A stretch of DNA of 64,000 nt from Betaproteobacteria bacterium (GTDB lineage Bacteria; Pseudomonadota; Gammaproteobacteria; Burkholderiales; CAIKXV01). A program made the translations under genes and the position numbers. The stretch is from positions 1 to 64,000 of the forward strand of contig JAJTHE010000003.1 of the NCBI GenBank assembly GCA_021298815.1, given 5' to 3'. A model generated the notes under the pieces. It did not search any database. It was given only the letters and a program-made list of their open reading frames with translations, and was not told where the DNA came from. Of the stretch, positions 16,997-24,954 are shown in pieces (position 1 is the first letter of the stretch; each line of letters begins with the position of its first letter).

Positions 16997-17986
16997 CTAC
17001 TCGATCTTGATGCCGGTGGTCTTCACCACCTGGCCCCAGCGGGCGTCCTCCTCGCCGACATAGCGGCCGAAGGCTGCGGGGGAGTCGTCGGTCTTGATGT
17101 CGATGCCGGCGGCATCGAAGCGCTCCCGGGTCGCGGGCAGGTGCGCCGCCTTGACGATCGTCGAAAACAGGGTCGCCAGCGGTTGCCCGCTGAGCTTCGG
17201 CGGGCCGACGAAGGAATACCAGTTGAGCACCACCATGCCCGGCAGCCCCTGCTCCTGCGCGGTGGGTACGTCGGGCAGGGCAGGGGAGCGGGTGTCGCCG
17301 GTCAGCGCGAGGATGCGCAGCTTGCCGGCCTTGGAGGCGGCCACCATGCCGGAGATGCCGGCCACCACCCCGTCGATCTGCCCGCCCAGCACATCGGCCA
17401 TCGCCGGGCCGGTGCCCTTGTACGCGACATGGGTGATGTCGACCTTGGCCATGAAATTCAGCATGCCGATGGTCAGGTGCTGCAGGCCGCCGACGCCGGG
17501 CGAGCCGAAGTTGAGCTTTCCGGGCTGGGCCCGTGCGAGCGCGACCAGTTCCTTCAGGGACTTCGCGGGCACCGTCGGGTTCACTGCCAGCACGAAGGGT
17601 ACGCGGCCGACGTTGGTGATCGGCGTGAAGTCGCGCACCGGGTGGTAGGTGATCTTGGGATTGAGGTGCGGCGCGAGCACCAGGTTGCTGATGCTCGCCA
17701 GGCCGATCGTGTAGCCATCCGGCGGCGCGGCATTGAGCAGCGTCAGTCCGATGGTGCCGGCAGCACCCGGCCGGGAATCGACCAGGATCGGCTGGCCGAG
17801 CATCTCGCCCATCGGCAGCGCGATGCCGCGCGCGACGATATCCACCACGCCACCGGGCGGAAAGCCGACGATCATGCGGATCGGCTTGACCGGGAAACCC
17901 TGCGCATTCGCGGGCCCTGCGGCCCCGGCGAGGCCCAGAGCCACCCCCAGCATCGTCGGGCAGAGTCGTCGCTGCGGCGGTCTCAT
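16997..17986 (-). CDS. Bug/TctC-family periplasmic substrate-binding protein
   Basis: A 329-residue Bug receptor with signal peptide (MLGVALGLAGAAGPANAQ), GFPVKPIRMIVGFPPGGVVD, DSRPGAAGTIGLTLLNAA and PDGYTIGLAS. The track ORF extends 113 codons upstream through unrelated sequence; ATG 17986 is preceded by an AGGAGAA ribosome site and gives the normal N-terminus. Sits between the first MmgE/PrpD gene and the TcuA-like gene of the cluster, which suggests a tri- or dicarboxylate ligand. Confidence 0.93.
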   Translation of the reverse strand: MRPPQRRLCPTMLGVALGLAGAAGPANAQGFPVKPIRMIVGFPPGGVVDIVARGIALPMGEMLGQPILVDSRPGAAGTIGLTLLNAAPPDGYTIGLASISNLVLAPHLNPKITYHPVRDFTPITNVGRVPFVLAVNPTVPAKSLKELVALARAQPGKLNFGSPGVGGLQHLTIGMLNFMAKVDITHVAYKGTGPAMADVLGGQIDGVVAGISGMVAASKAGKLRILALTGDTRSPALPDVPTAQEQGLPGMVVLNWYSFVGPPKLSGQPLATLFSTIVKAAHLPATRERFDAAGIDIKTDDSPAAFGRYVGEEDARWGQVVKTTGIKIE

Positions 17987-18015
17987 GGGGTTCTCCTGTT
18001 TCCGGTGTCGAAGGG

Positions 18016-19476
18016 TCATTGCGGGTTTACCGGGTGCGCGGCGCGGGCCGTTCCGGGGCGCGTCCAGTGTCCGGTGAGCGCATCGAGGTCGGGCAGACGG
18101 TAGAGGCGCAGGCAGTCGTCGTACAGTCGGGCCGCGGCGTCCGGTGCGAGCGCGCGGGAGGCGAGTTCGTCGAACTTGGCCGCCAGTTGCGCATCGGACA
18201 GCGGCCGTTGCGGACTGCCGCTGGGATGATCGATGGCCTGCGAAATCGTGCGGCCGTCCAGATATTCGATGGTGACGTGCGCCTGGCGGGGCGCAAGCGC
18301 CGGATCCTCGACGCCGACCATGCACTCGCGCAGTGCGTGCAGCACCGGATCATGGACATCGGTGTCGTCGAAGGCGGAAAGCCCGGCCGCCCGGCGCGTG
18401 AGGGCCAGCGCGGCCGCGTGGAAAATGCTGAAGCGGCCGGTCAGGGCGGACTCGGGATGTTGGCGCCCGGCCAGCACGAGCGTGCGCGGGTGCACGGTGA
18501 TCGTGATGCGGCGAACCGTCGCGGGGTCGAAGGATTCGCGCTCGGCCAGGGCCAGGCAGGCATCGATCACGGGATGGATCACCACGCCGCAGGGATAGGG
18601 CTTCAGGCTTGCTTCATTGACCAGGTCGTGGCGGCCCAGGTCCGCGAGCACGGTCGTGGTGTCTTCCGGCCAGCCGAAGACATCGAACAGCCCGAACTTC
18701 GCTTCCAGCACATCGGGTTCGCTGTCGAAGCCGGCCTGCGCGAGCAGGGCTGCGAGCGTACCCGCCGAGGCGGCCTTGCCGATGTTGAAGCTCTTGCAGG
18801 CGTTGGGCAGCATCGCGCGCAGGCCGCTCGACTGGGTGCCTGCGAGGCCGAGCGCATGGCCGGTGCGCACGGCGTCCAGACCCAGCAGCACGCAGCCGGC
18901 GGCGGCCGCACCGAAGGTGCCGAGGGTGGCGCTGATATGCCAGCCACGATCGTAGTGCTGGGGAAACAGCAGGAGGCCGAGGCGGCACTCGACCTCGATG
19001 CCGGTCACCACCGCGCGCACGAACCGTGCGCCGGAGGCACGGGTGTGCTCGGCCAGCGCCAGCGCCGCGCCCACCACCGCCCCGGTGGGGTGGATCAGTG
19101 TCGGGACATGCATGTCGTCGTAGTCGAGCGCGTTGGCGGCCAGTGCGTTGATCAGCGCGGCGTTCACCACGTCGAGGTGCCGGTTGCGTCCGACAATCGA
19201 GGCCTGCGGCGATCCGGCGAGGGCCTCGGCAACGCGCAGCGCCGCCTGCACCGAGTCATCATCCACGGCACCCAGCGCGCAGCCGAGCCAGTTCGCGATC
19301 GCGCGCTGGGTAGACTGGATGGTGTCCGGCGGCAGGTCGCGCGTGCGCCCTGCGCAGATGAAGGCCACCAGCGCGCGCGACACCGTCGGCCCGGTCAAGG
19401 CATCGACTCCAGACTCACTGCGGGCAGAAAGCACATGCGCGAGGTATTCCGGTGGCGCGCGGCTCAGGGCGCGCAT
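18016..19476 (-). CDS. MmgE/PrpD family protein
   Basis: A 486-residue MmgE/PrpD protein and first gene of the 12-gene minus-strand cluster. Family blocks: AIANWLGCALGAVDDDSV, ALAANALDYDDMHVPTLIHPTG, CKSFNIGKAASAGTLAALLA, and C-terminal HVTIEYLDGRTISQAIDHPSGSPQRPLSD. It shares its plan with the MmgE/PrpD protein at the other end of the cluster, so the operon has two. The reaction (hydro-lyase or decarboxylase) is unknown. Confidence 0.87.
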   Translation of the reverse strand: MRALSRAPPEYLAHVLSARSESGVDALTGPTVSRALVAFICAGRTRDLPPDTIQSTQRAIANWLGCALGAVDDDSVQAALRVAEALAGSPQASIVGRNRHLDVVNAALINALAANALDYDDMHVPTLIHPTGAVVGAALALAEHTRASGARFVRAVVTGIEVECRLGLLLFPQHYDRGWHISATLGTFGAAAAGCVLLGLDAVRTGHALGLAGTQSSGLRAMLPNACKSFNIGKAASAGTLAALLAQAGFDSEPDVLEAKFGLFDVFGWPEDTTTVLADLGRHDLVNEASLKPYPCGVVIHPVIDACLALAERESFDPATVRRITITVHPRTLVLAGRQHPESALTGRFSIFHAAALALTRRAAGLSAFDDTDVHDPVLHALRECMVGVEDPALAPRQAHVTIEYLDGRTISQAIDHPSGSPQRPLSDAQLAAKFDELASRALAPDAAARLYDDCLRLYRLPDLDALTGHWTRPGTARAAHPVNPQ

Positions 19477-19570
19477 TGCAGGCAGTCAGGCTTCGCGAGG
19501 GGCTGCGGCCACGGAAATCATGTGCGCCGTCGACCCTCGGGACAGAGTGTATACACCTGTGTGTGCAGTA

Positions 19571-22500
19571 TCAATCGAGCGTCCACAGGGACGCGTTGCC
19601 CCCGGCGGACGTGGTGTCCACGCTGCTCACCCGTTCGGTGCACAGGCGCTTCAGGTAGTTCGGTCCGCCGGCTTTCGGCCCCGTGCCGGAGAGGCCCTCG
19701 CCCCCGAACGGCTGCACCCCGACCACCGCGCCGACCATTGAACGGTTGACATACAGGTTGCCTGCCCGTGCGCGCTGCCGGATCCGTTCGACGGTGCTGT
19801 CCACGCGGCTGTGGACGCCGAGCGTGAGGCCGTAGCCGGTGGCGTTGATCTGGTCGATCACCGTGTCGAGCGTTCCGGCGCGCCAGCGCACGACATGCAG
19901 GACCGGGCCGAACACTTCGGCTTGCAGGAGGGACATGTCTTCCAGCGCGACCAGGGCGGGTCCGAGGAAGTGTCCGCCAGGCGGTGCGGGCAACTGATGG
20001 AGCAGCCGGCTGCCCATGGCTTCCAGGTGCGTCTGCAGGCGCTGCCGGGCCGCATCATCGATCAGCGGACCGATGTCGGTCGACAGTCGAGCGGGGTCGC
20101 CGAGACGCAGTTCGTCCATCGCGCCGATCAGCCGCTCGACGATACGATCTGCGACCTCGTCCTGCACGAGCAGCACGCGCGCCGCCGAACAGCGCTGGCC
20201 CGCGCTCAGGAAGGCAGACGTGATCAGGTCCCCGATGACCTGCTCGGGCAGGGCGGAGGAGTCGACGATCATCGCGTTCTGGCCGCCGGTTTCGGCAATC
20301 AGCGGCACGATCGCGCCGTCGCGGGCGGCCAGTGCGCGCTCGATATGTTTCGCGCCCGCGGTCGATCCGGTGAATACGACCCCGCTCACATCGGGCTCAG
20401 CGACCAGTGCTTGGCCGACACGGGCATCGCCCAGCGCCAGTTGCAGGACGGCCGGCGGGATGCCGGCTTCATGCAACAGGTGCACGGCCCGGTGGGCGAT
20501 GATCGAAGTCTGCAGGGCCGGCTTGGCGATGACCGTATTGCCGGCCGCGAGGGCGGCGGACACCTGTCCGATGAAGATCGCCAGCGGAAAGTTCCAGGGG
20601 CTGATGCAGACGATCAGGCCGCGGCCGCTGTAGGTGAGCCGGTTGGTTTCGCCGGTGGGCCCGGGCAGGTCGAGCGGGGCGAGGGCCTGCTCGGCCTGCT
20701 GCGCGTAGTAGCGCAGGAAGTCCACCGCTTCGCGGACTTCGGCTAGTGCGTCGGGGATCGTCTTGCCGGCCTCGCGGATCGCGATGGCTATGAACGTCGG
20801 GGTACGCGCTTCGAGCAGGTCGGCGGCGGTACGCAGGCAACGCGCACGTGAGTGCCGGGATTGCGCGTTCCATGCAGGCTGGGCAGCGGTCCCGATCCGG
20901 CAGGCGGCAGCCGCCATGGACGGCGCGAGCATCCGGACCGAACCGATCGGGCGTTCGAGACACGCGGGATCGAACGTGGCTGCGGGCGGCTCGCCCGCAG
21001 CCTTGCCATCGATCAGGCTGTGCGCGTCCCATGCTGCAGACCAGACCTCCTGCATCGCGCCAGTGAGCCGGTCGACCGCCGCGCGATCCGTGAGATCGAT
21101 GCCGGCGGCGTTCAGCCGGTCGGGACCGTACAGGTGTCGGGGCAGCACGATCCGGGGATGGGGTGCGCCGTCGGCCGCGAGCACGGTGTCGGCCGGGTCG
21201 GCGAGCAGGTGATCGATCGGGGTCGCCGGATCCTGCAAGGCGTTGACGAAGGAGCTGTTGGCGCCGTTCTCCAGCAGCCGGCGCACCAGGTAGGCGAGCA
21301 GGTCGTCATGGCCGCCGACCGGGGCGTAGATGCGGCAGTTCAACGCGGGGTCGTCTTCCAGCAGCGACTCGTACAGGCCGGCCCCCATCCCGTGCAGGCG
21401 CTGGAACTCGACGTCGCGCCGGCCGCCGGCCCACTCGAGCAGTGTCGCCACGGTGAGGGCATTGTGGGTCGCGAATGCGGGGATCAGGTGCTGCGCGGCA
21501 AGCAGGACGCGCGCGCAGGCGAGGTAGGACACATCGGTGGCGGCCTTGCGGGTGAACACCGGATAGCCGTCGAGGCCCCGTTCCTGGGTGCGCTTGATCT
21601 CGCTGTCCCAGTACGCGCCCTTGACCAGTCGGACCGGGATGCGTCGGCCGGTACGGGCAGCCAGCGCATCGAGCCACTCGATGACCGCGCCGGCACGCTT
21701 CTGGTAGGCCTGCACGGCGAGACCGAGGCCGTTCCACCCGTCGAGCGCCGGCAGGGCGGCGATTTCCGCGAACACATCGAGCGTGAGTTCCAGCCGCTCG
21801 GACTCTTCGGCATCGACGGTGAAGGCGAGGTCATGGGCGCAGGCCCGTTGCGCGAGCGCTGCAAGGACGGGAACCAGTTCCTGCAGCACGCGCGCCCGCT
21901 GCGCGGGTTCAAAGCGGGGATGCAGGGCCGAGAGCTTGACCGAGATGCCCGGACGATCCGATCCGGTCCGGGCGCCGGCAGCGGCCCCGATCGCATCGAT
22001 GGCCGTCGCATACGCGTGGAAGTAGCGCTCGGCATCGGCCTGGGTACGGGCGCCTTCGCCGAGCATGTCAAAGGAATGCCGGAAGCGGTTGGTCGCGACC
22101 CGCGCCCGTTCCAGCGCTTCGTCGATCGTGCGCCCGAGCACGAACTGCCGGCCGAGCACGCCCATCGCCTGTCCGATGGCGTGCCGAACGAAGGGCCGCC
22201 CTGCACGGCCGACGAGGTCGTGCAGGATGCCTCGGCGGGCCGTGTCGGAGATCAGGTCCGTGCCGGCACGCAGGGCGACGGTGGCTGCGTTGACCAGCGT
22301 GGAGGACGACCGGCCGAGGTGCGCATCCCAGTCGGCTTCGCCCAGCTTGTCGCGGATGAGCAGGTCGGCAGTGAAGGTGTCGGGGATGCGCAGGAAGGCC
22401 TCGGCCAGCGACAGCAGCACGACGCCTTCGGCCGACGACAGACGGTATTCGCCGAGAAACCGGGCGATCAAGCCCGTGCCATCGGCGTGTTGCTGCATCT

Positions 22501-22633
22501 GGCCGATGAGTCGCGTTGCGACGGTCTCGACCCGTGCGCGGGCCGCGGCATCGAGGCGGGCGCGCTGCGCGAGGCTCAGGGCCAGTTCGCGTTCGGGGAC
22601 GCGGCAGAGGGATTGAAAGCCGGGGTCTGACAT
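19571..22633 (-). CDS. putA: Bifunctional proline dehydrogenase / P5C dehydrogenase PutA
   Basis: A 1020-residue PutA that oxidises proline to glutamate in two steps. The PRODH barrel carries RIPVRLVKGAYWDSEIKRTQ and YAPVGGHDDLLAYLVRRLLE; the aldehyde dehydrogenase half carries ISPWNFPLAIFIGQV, AETGGQNAMIVDSSA and the catalytic Cys in SAGQRCSAARVLL, ending with FGGEGLSGTGPKAGGP. There is no N-terminal ribbon-helix-helix domain, so it is not self-regulating; the divergent Lrp-type gene probably controls it. I chose ATG 22633 (MSDPGFQSLCRVPE); the ORF track runs to a GTG at 22708. Confidence 0.93.
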   Translation of the reverse strand: MSDPGFQSLCRVPERELALSLAQRARLDAAARARVETVATRLIGQMQQHADGTGLIARFLGEYRLSSAEGVVLLSLAEAFLRIPDTFTADLLIRDKLGEADWDAHLGRSSSTLVNAATVALRAGTDLISDTARRGILHDLVGRAGRPFVRHAIGQAMGVLGRQFVLGRTIDEALERARVATNRFRHSFDMLGEGARTQADAERYFHAYATAIDAIGAAAGARTGSDRPGISVKLSALHPRFEPAQRARVLQELVPVLAALAQRACAHDLAFTVDAEESERLELTLDVFAEIAALPALDGWNGLGLAVQAYQKRAGAVIEWLDALAARTGRRIPVRLVKGAYWDSEIKRTQERGLDGYPVFTRKAATDVSYLACARVLLAAQHLIPAFATHNALTVATLLEWAGGRRDVEFQRLHGMGAGLYESLLEDDPALNCRIYAPVGGHDDLLAYLVRRLLENGANSSFVNALQDPATPIDHLLADPADTVLAADGAPHPRIVLPRHLYGPDRLNAAGIDLTDRAAVDRLTGAMQEVWSAAWDAHSLIDGKAAGEPPAATFDPACLERPIGSVRMLAPSMAAAACRIGTAAQPAWNAQSRHSRARCLRTAADLLEARTPTFIAIAIREAGKTIPDALAEVREAVDFLRYYAQQAEQALAPLDLPGPTGETNRLTYSGRGLIVCISPWNFPLAIFIGQVSAALAAGNTVIAKPALQTSIIAHRAVHLLHEAGIPPAVLQLALGDARVGQALVAEPDVSGVVFTGSTAGAKHIERALAARDGAIVPLIAETGGQNAMIVDSSALPEQVIGDLITSAFLSAGQRCSAARVLLVQDEVADRIVERLIGAMDELRLGDPARLSTDIGPLIDDAARQRLQTHLEAMGSRLLHQLPAPPGGHFLGPALVALEDMSLLQAEVFGPVLHVVRWRAGTLDTVIDQINATGYGLTLGVHSRVDSTVERIRQRARAGNLYVNRSMVGAVVGVQPFGGEGLSGTGPKAGGPNYLKRLCTERVSSVDTTSAGGNASLWTLD

Positions 22634-22755
22634 GCCGAAAATGCTAGCATCGTCGGGTGCAGATTGAGCTTCGTCTTTCGGGCTTCCAATCGATGCATTC
22701 TTCCGCACATATGCGTTCTGACCGTCGATTCACGTCCAAATAGACCGGAACTGCG
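22634..22755. promoter_or_regulatory. Divergent putA / Lrp-type regulator control region
   Basis: This 122-base gap separates divergently transcribed putA and an Lrp/AsnC gene and is visibly less GC-rich than its flanks (GCACATATGCG, CCAAATAGA). By analogy with known Lrp-type putA regulators it should hold both promoters and the regulator site. I see no promoter strong enough to place exactly. Confidence 0.45.
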
Positions 22756-23211
22756 ATGCTTTCCAAGATCGATCGGCGCATCCTGAAGTTGCTGCAGGAC
22801 GATGGACGGGTGAGCTATGCGGCGATCGCCCGCCAGGTGCGGCTGAGCCCGTCGGCCTGCTTCGAGCACATCAAGCGACTGCGCAACGACGGCTACATCA
22901 CCGGCTTCACCGCCGTTCTCGATCCGGCCCGCCTCGACCAGGCACTGCTGATCTTCGTCGAGATCGTGCTCGACCGCACCACACCGGACGTGTTCGACGC
23001 GTTCGCCCAGGCGATCAAGCGCATGCCCGAAGTGCAGGAGTGCCACATGGTGGCCGGTGGCTTCGACTACCTGATCAAGGCACGCGTGAAGGACATGACG
23101 GCCTACCGCGAATTCCTGGGCGAATCACTGACGCGATTGCCGGGTGTGCGGCAGACGCACACCTATGCAGTGATGGAAGAGGTGAAGAACAGCATCAGGC
23201 TGCCGCTGTGA
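22756..23211 (+). CDS. Lrp/AsnC-family regulator, probable proline-responsive activator of putA
   Basis: A 151-residue Lrp/AsnC protein. The N-terminal helix-turn-helix reads IDRRILKLLQDDGRVSYAAI and VRLSPSACFEHIKRL; the C-terminal RAM (ligand-binding) domain shows ECHMVAGGFDYLIKARVKDM and LPGVRQTHTYAVMEEVK. The length is standard. Divergent placement next to putA matches the PutR/BkdR-like arrangement in proteobacteria, where the protein activates proline catabolism when proline is present. The function is inferred from context. Confidence 0.9.
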   Translation: MLSKIDRRILKLLQDDGRVSYAAIARQVRLSPSACFEHIKRLRNDGYITGFTAVLDPARLDQALLIFVEIVLDRTTPDVFDAFAQAIKRMPEVQECHMVAGGFDYLIKARVKDMTAYREFLGESLTRLPGVRQTHTYAVMEEVKNSIRLPL

Positions 23212-23458
23212 GCGGCTGTTCGGATGGGCTGCACGTCATCGAAGATCATGGGCCACCCTCGCGGGGAAGGCCGACTGCTGTCGGCATGCGGATGATCCTG
23301 TGTGTGATGGTCGCGTGGAATCATCACTGCGGCTGACTTGTCGAAACCTTCCCTGGAAGCACGCTTGCGCACCGAGTCAGCACCATGCAAGAATCGTAGA
23401 CGCTCGGTGACAACAAGTGTTCCCAAGAAGACACGTCTCGCTGTGGAGGAGAAAGCGA
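23212..23458. other. Intergenic region, no gene seen
   Basis: The first 247 bases of the 377-base gap between the Lrp-type gene and the molybdenum hydroxylase genes hold no credible coding region. They probably contain the terminator of the former and the promoter of the latter; I cannot place either. Confidence 0.5.
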
Positions 23459-23530
23459 ATGTCACACTTGGCCCCCGCTGCCTGCGGGGTCGGTGACTGC
23501 CCGCAGCGGCGACCGCTGATGATTTGCTGA
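23459..23530 (+). CDS. Possible 23-residue leader peptide upstream of the coxMSL-type genes
   Basis: ATG at 23459 follows a strong GGAGGAG ribosome site by about 8 bases and opens a 23-codon frame (MSHLAPAACGVGDC...) ending at TGA 23530. It is too short for the ORF track. It overlaps two perfect hairpins (see next entry) and lies 58 bases before the start of the FAD-subunit gene. No homology is recognised. The combination of strong ribosome site, short ORF and structured RNA suggests a leader or attenuator, but chance is possible. Confidence 0.35.
   Translation: MSHLAPAACGVGDCPQRRPLMIC
23473..23518 (+). promoter_or_regulatory. Two tandem hairpins in the leader of the coxMSL-type operon
   Basis: CCCCGC-TGCCT-GCGGGG (23473-23489) and CAGCGG-CGA-CCGCTG (23504-23518) are perfect 6-bp stems within the short leader ORF. 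They could form an RNA control element in front of the FAD-subunit gene. No T tract follows. Confidence 0.4.
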
Positions 23531-23577
23531 GCGCACATTTCGGCTCAGTTGTTCAGACATGCACTTCACCTGATACT

Positions 23578-23591
23578 GGAGGACGACGCTG
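23578..23591 (+). promoter_or_regulatory. Ribosome site GGAGGA and probable CTG start of the FAD subunit
   Basis: GGAGGA at 23578-23583 is followed by CGACG and CTG at 23589. Reading from CTG gives K-S-P-P-F-A-Y-A-K-P directly after the initiator, which matches the M-K-x-x-x-F-x-Y-x-x-P start of this family. No ATG, GTG or TTG exists in this frame between the upstream stop (23571-23573) and 23715. Confidence 0.6.
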
Positions 23592-24467
23592 AAATCGCCG
23601 CCATTCGCGTACGCAAAGCCCAGCAGCCTACCCGAGGCACTCTCACTCCTTGCGGAACATGGCGACGATGCAAAGATTCTTGCGGGAGGGCAGAGCCTCA
23701 TTCCTGCTCTGAACATGCGGCTGTCTGAACCCCGGCTGTTGGTTGACATCAACGGGCTCAACGCCCTGGAGGCCATCCACCGCACGGGGAGCGGTATACG
23801 TATCGGGGCGTTGGCCCGACATGTCTCCGTAGCCGCCTCGACCGAGGTTGGCGACGTCTGCCCGCTCCTGCATGAGGCAGTGCCACACATCGCGCACGCC
23901 GCCGTGCGCAATCGTGGGAGCTTCGGCGGCAGTATCGGGCACGCCGACCCGGCAGCCGAGCTACCTGCCTGTATCCTCGCGCTGGATGGCCGCTTGCAGA
24001 TCGCGTCTGCGCACGGAGAACGTTCGCTCCTGGCCAAAGACTTCTTCAGGGGGCTGTTCACCACCGCGCTGGCACCGGAAGAAATGATCCTCGCGGTCGA
24101 TATTCCACTGGCACATCCATCGCGCCGCTTTGCGTTCGAGGAGATCGCTCGGCGCAGAGGCGATTACGCCCTGGTAGGCATAGCCGCCGCCGCGAACATC
24201 ATCTCAGGGCGAATGAGCGACACCCGCCTGGCGTGCTTCGGCGTCGCCGATACGCCGATACTCGCGGCACGCACCGCGTTGATCTGTGAAGGGAGAACGT
24301 TGGATGACGACCTCCTGCACGAGACACAAGAGTCCATAGCGGCCGAGATCGATCCGCGCGGAGATGTTTCATGCAGTTCCGCTACGAGGTCCCATCTCTT
24401 GCGGGTACTGTTGGTGCGCGTTCTCAAGCGTCTTGGAGTGGAAAGGGTTCATGAGCCAGCAGCCTGA
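23589..24467 (+). CDS. Molybdenum hydroxylase FAD subunit (CoxM/XdhB type)
   Basis: FAD-binding medium subunit of a xanthine-dehydrogenase-family enzyme, passing electrons from the FeS subunit to FAD. From CTG 23589 it is 292 residues, the normal length. FAD motifs are ILAGGQSLIPALNMR (about residue 33) and NRGSFGGSIGHADPAAELP (about 107), with the CO-DH flavoprotein C-terminal domain after about 180. The track ORF starts at an internal ATG (23715) that would delete the first FAD motif. The stop overlaps the small subunit by 17 bases. Base use is visibly less GC-rich than the neighbouring putA region. Confidence 0.85.
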   Translation: MKSPPFAYAKPSSLPEALSLLAEHGDDAKILAGGQSLIPALNMRLSEPRLLVDINGLNALEAIHRTGSGIRIGALARHVSVAASTEVGDVCPLLHEAVPHIAHAAVRNRGSFGGSIGHADPAAELPACILALDGRLQIASAHGERSLLAKDFFRGLFTTALAPEEMILAVDIPLAHPSRRFAFEEIARRRGDYALVGIAAAANIISGRMSDTRLACFGVADTPILAARTALICEGRTLDDDLLHETQESIAAEIDPRGDVSCSSATRSHLLRVLLVRVLKRLGVERVHEPAA

Positions 24468-24954
24468 AAGCCAGATTGATATTGTCTTGACCGTCAATGG
24501 CGTCCATACACGGCAGCGAGTGGACGCGAGGCGACATCTCGCAGACTTTCTGCGGGAAGCGCTTCATCTCACGGGCACCCACGTCGGCTGTGAGCACGGC
24601 GTATGTGGCGCATGCACGGTCAGGGTCGACGGCAAGATCGTACGCGCGTGTCTCATGCTGGCCGTGCAGTGCAAAGGCTCCGTTGTGGAAACCATCGAGG
24701 GACTCTCGGACGACGGGTCTCTTGAAGTACTGCAGCGAGCGTTTCATCGCCGGAACGCCCTTCAGTGCGGATTTTGTACGCCCGGCATGCTCATCACTGC
24801 TGCCGACCTGCTCTCCAGGACGGTTCGACCCACTCGTGACGAGATACGAGAGCACCTTTCGGGCAATTACTGCCGCTGCACCGGCTATCACGCCATCGTC
24901 GATGCTGTTGATGCAGCCATCGCTGAAAAGGTGGAATCGGAGAGGCAGCCATGA
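24451..24954 (+). CDS. Molybdenum hydroxylase 2Fe-2S subunit (CoxS type)
   Basis: A 167-residue iron-sulfur subunit. It has the plant-ferredoxin-type 2Fe-2S motif CEHGVCGACTV (about residue 46) and the second cluster motifs CGFCTPGML (about 107) and CRCTGY (about 140). It carries electrons from the molybdenum centre to the FAD subunit. ATG 24451 overlaps the end of the FAD subunit gene, and its own stop overlaps the large subunit start (ATGA), so all three are translationally coupled. Confidence 0.93.
   Translation: MSQQPESQIDIVLTVNGVHTRQRVDARRHLADFLREALHLTGTHVGCEHGVCGACTVRVDGKIVRACLMLAVQCKGSVVETIEGLSDDGSLEVLQRAFHRRNALQCGFCTPGMLITAADLLSRTVRPTRDEIREHLSGNYCRCTGYHAIVDAVDAAIAEKVESERQP

Noticed and set aside
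20852-22630. 592-residue plus-strand ORF
   Set aside because: Antisense of putA, whose motifs are complete in the other frame.
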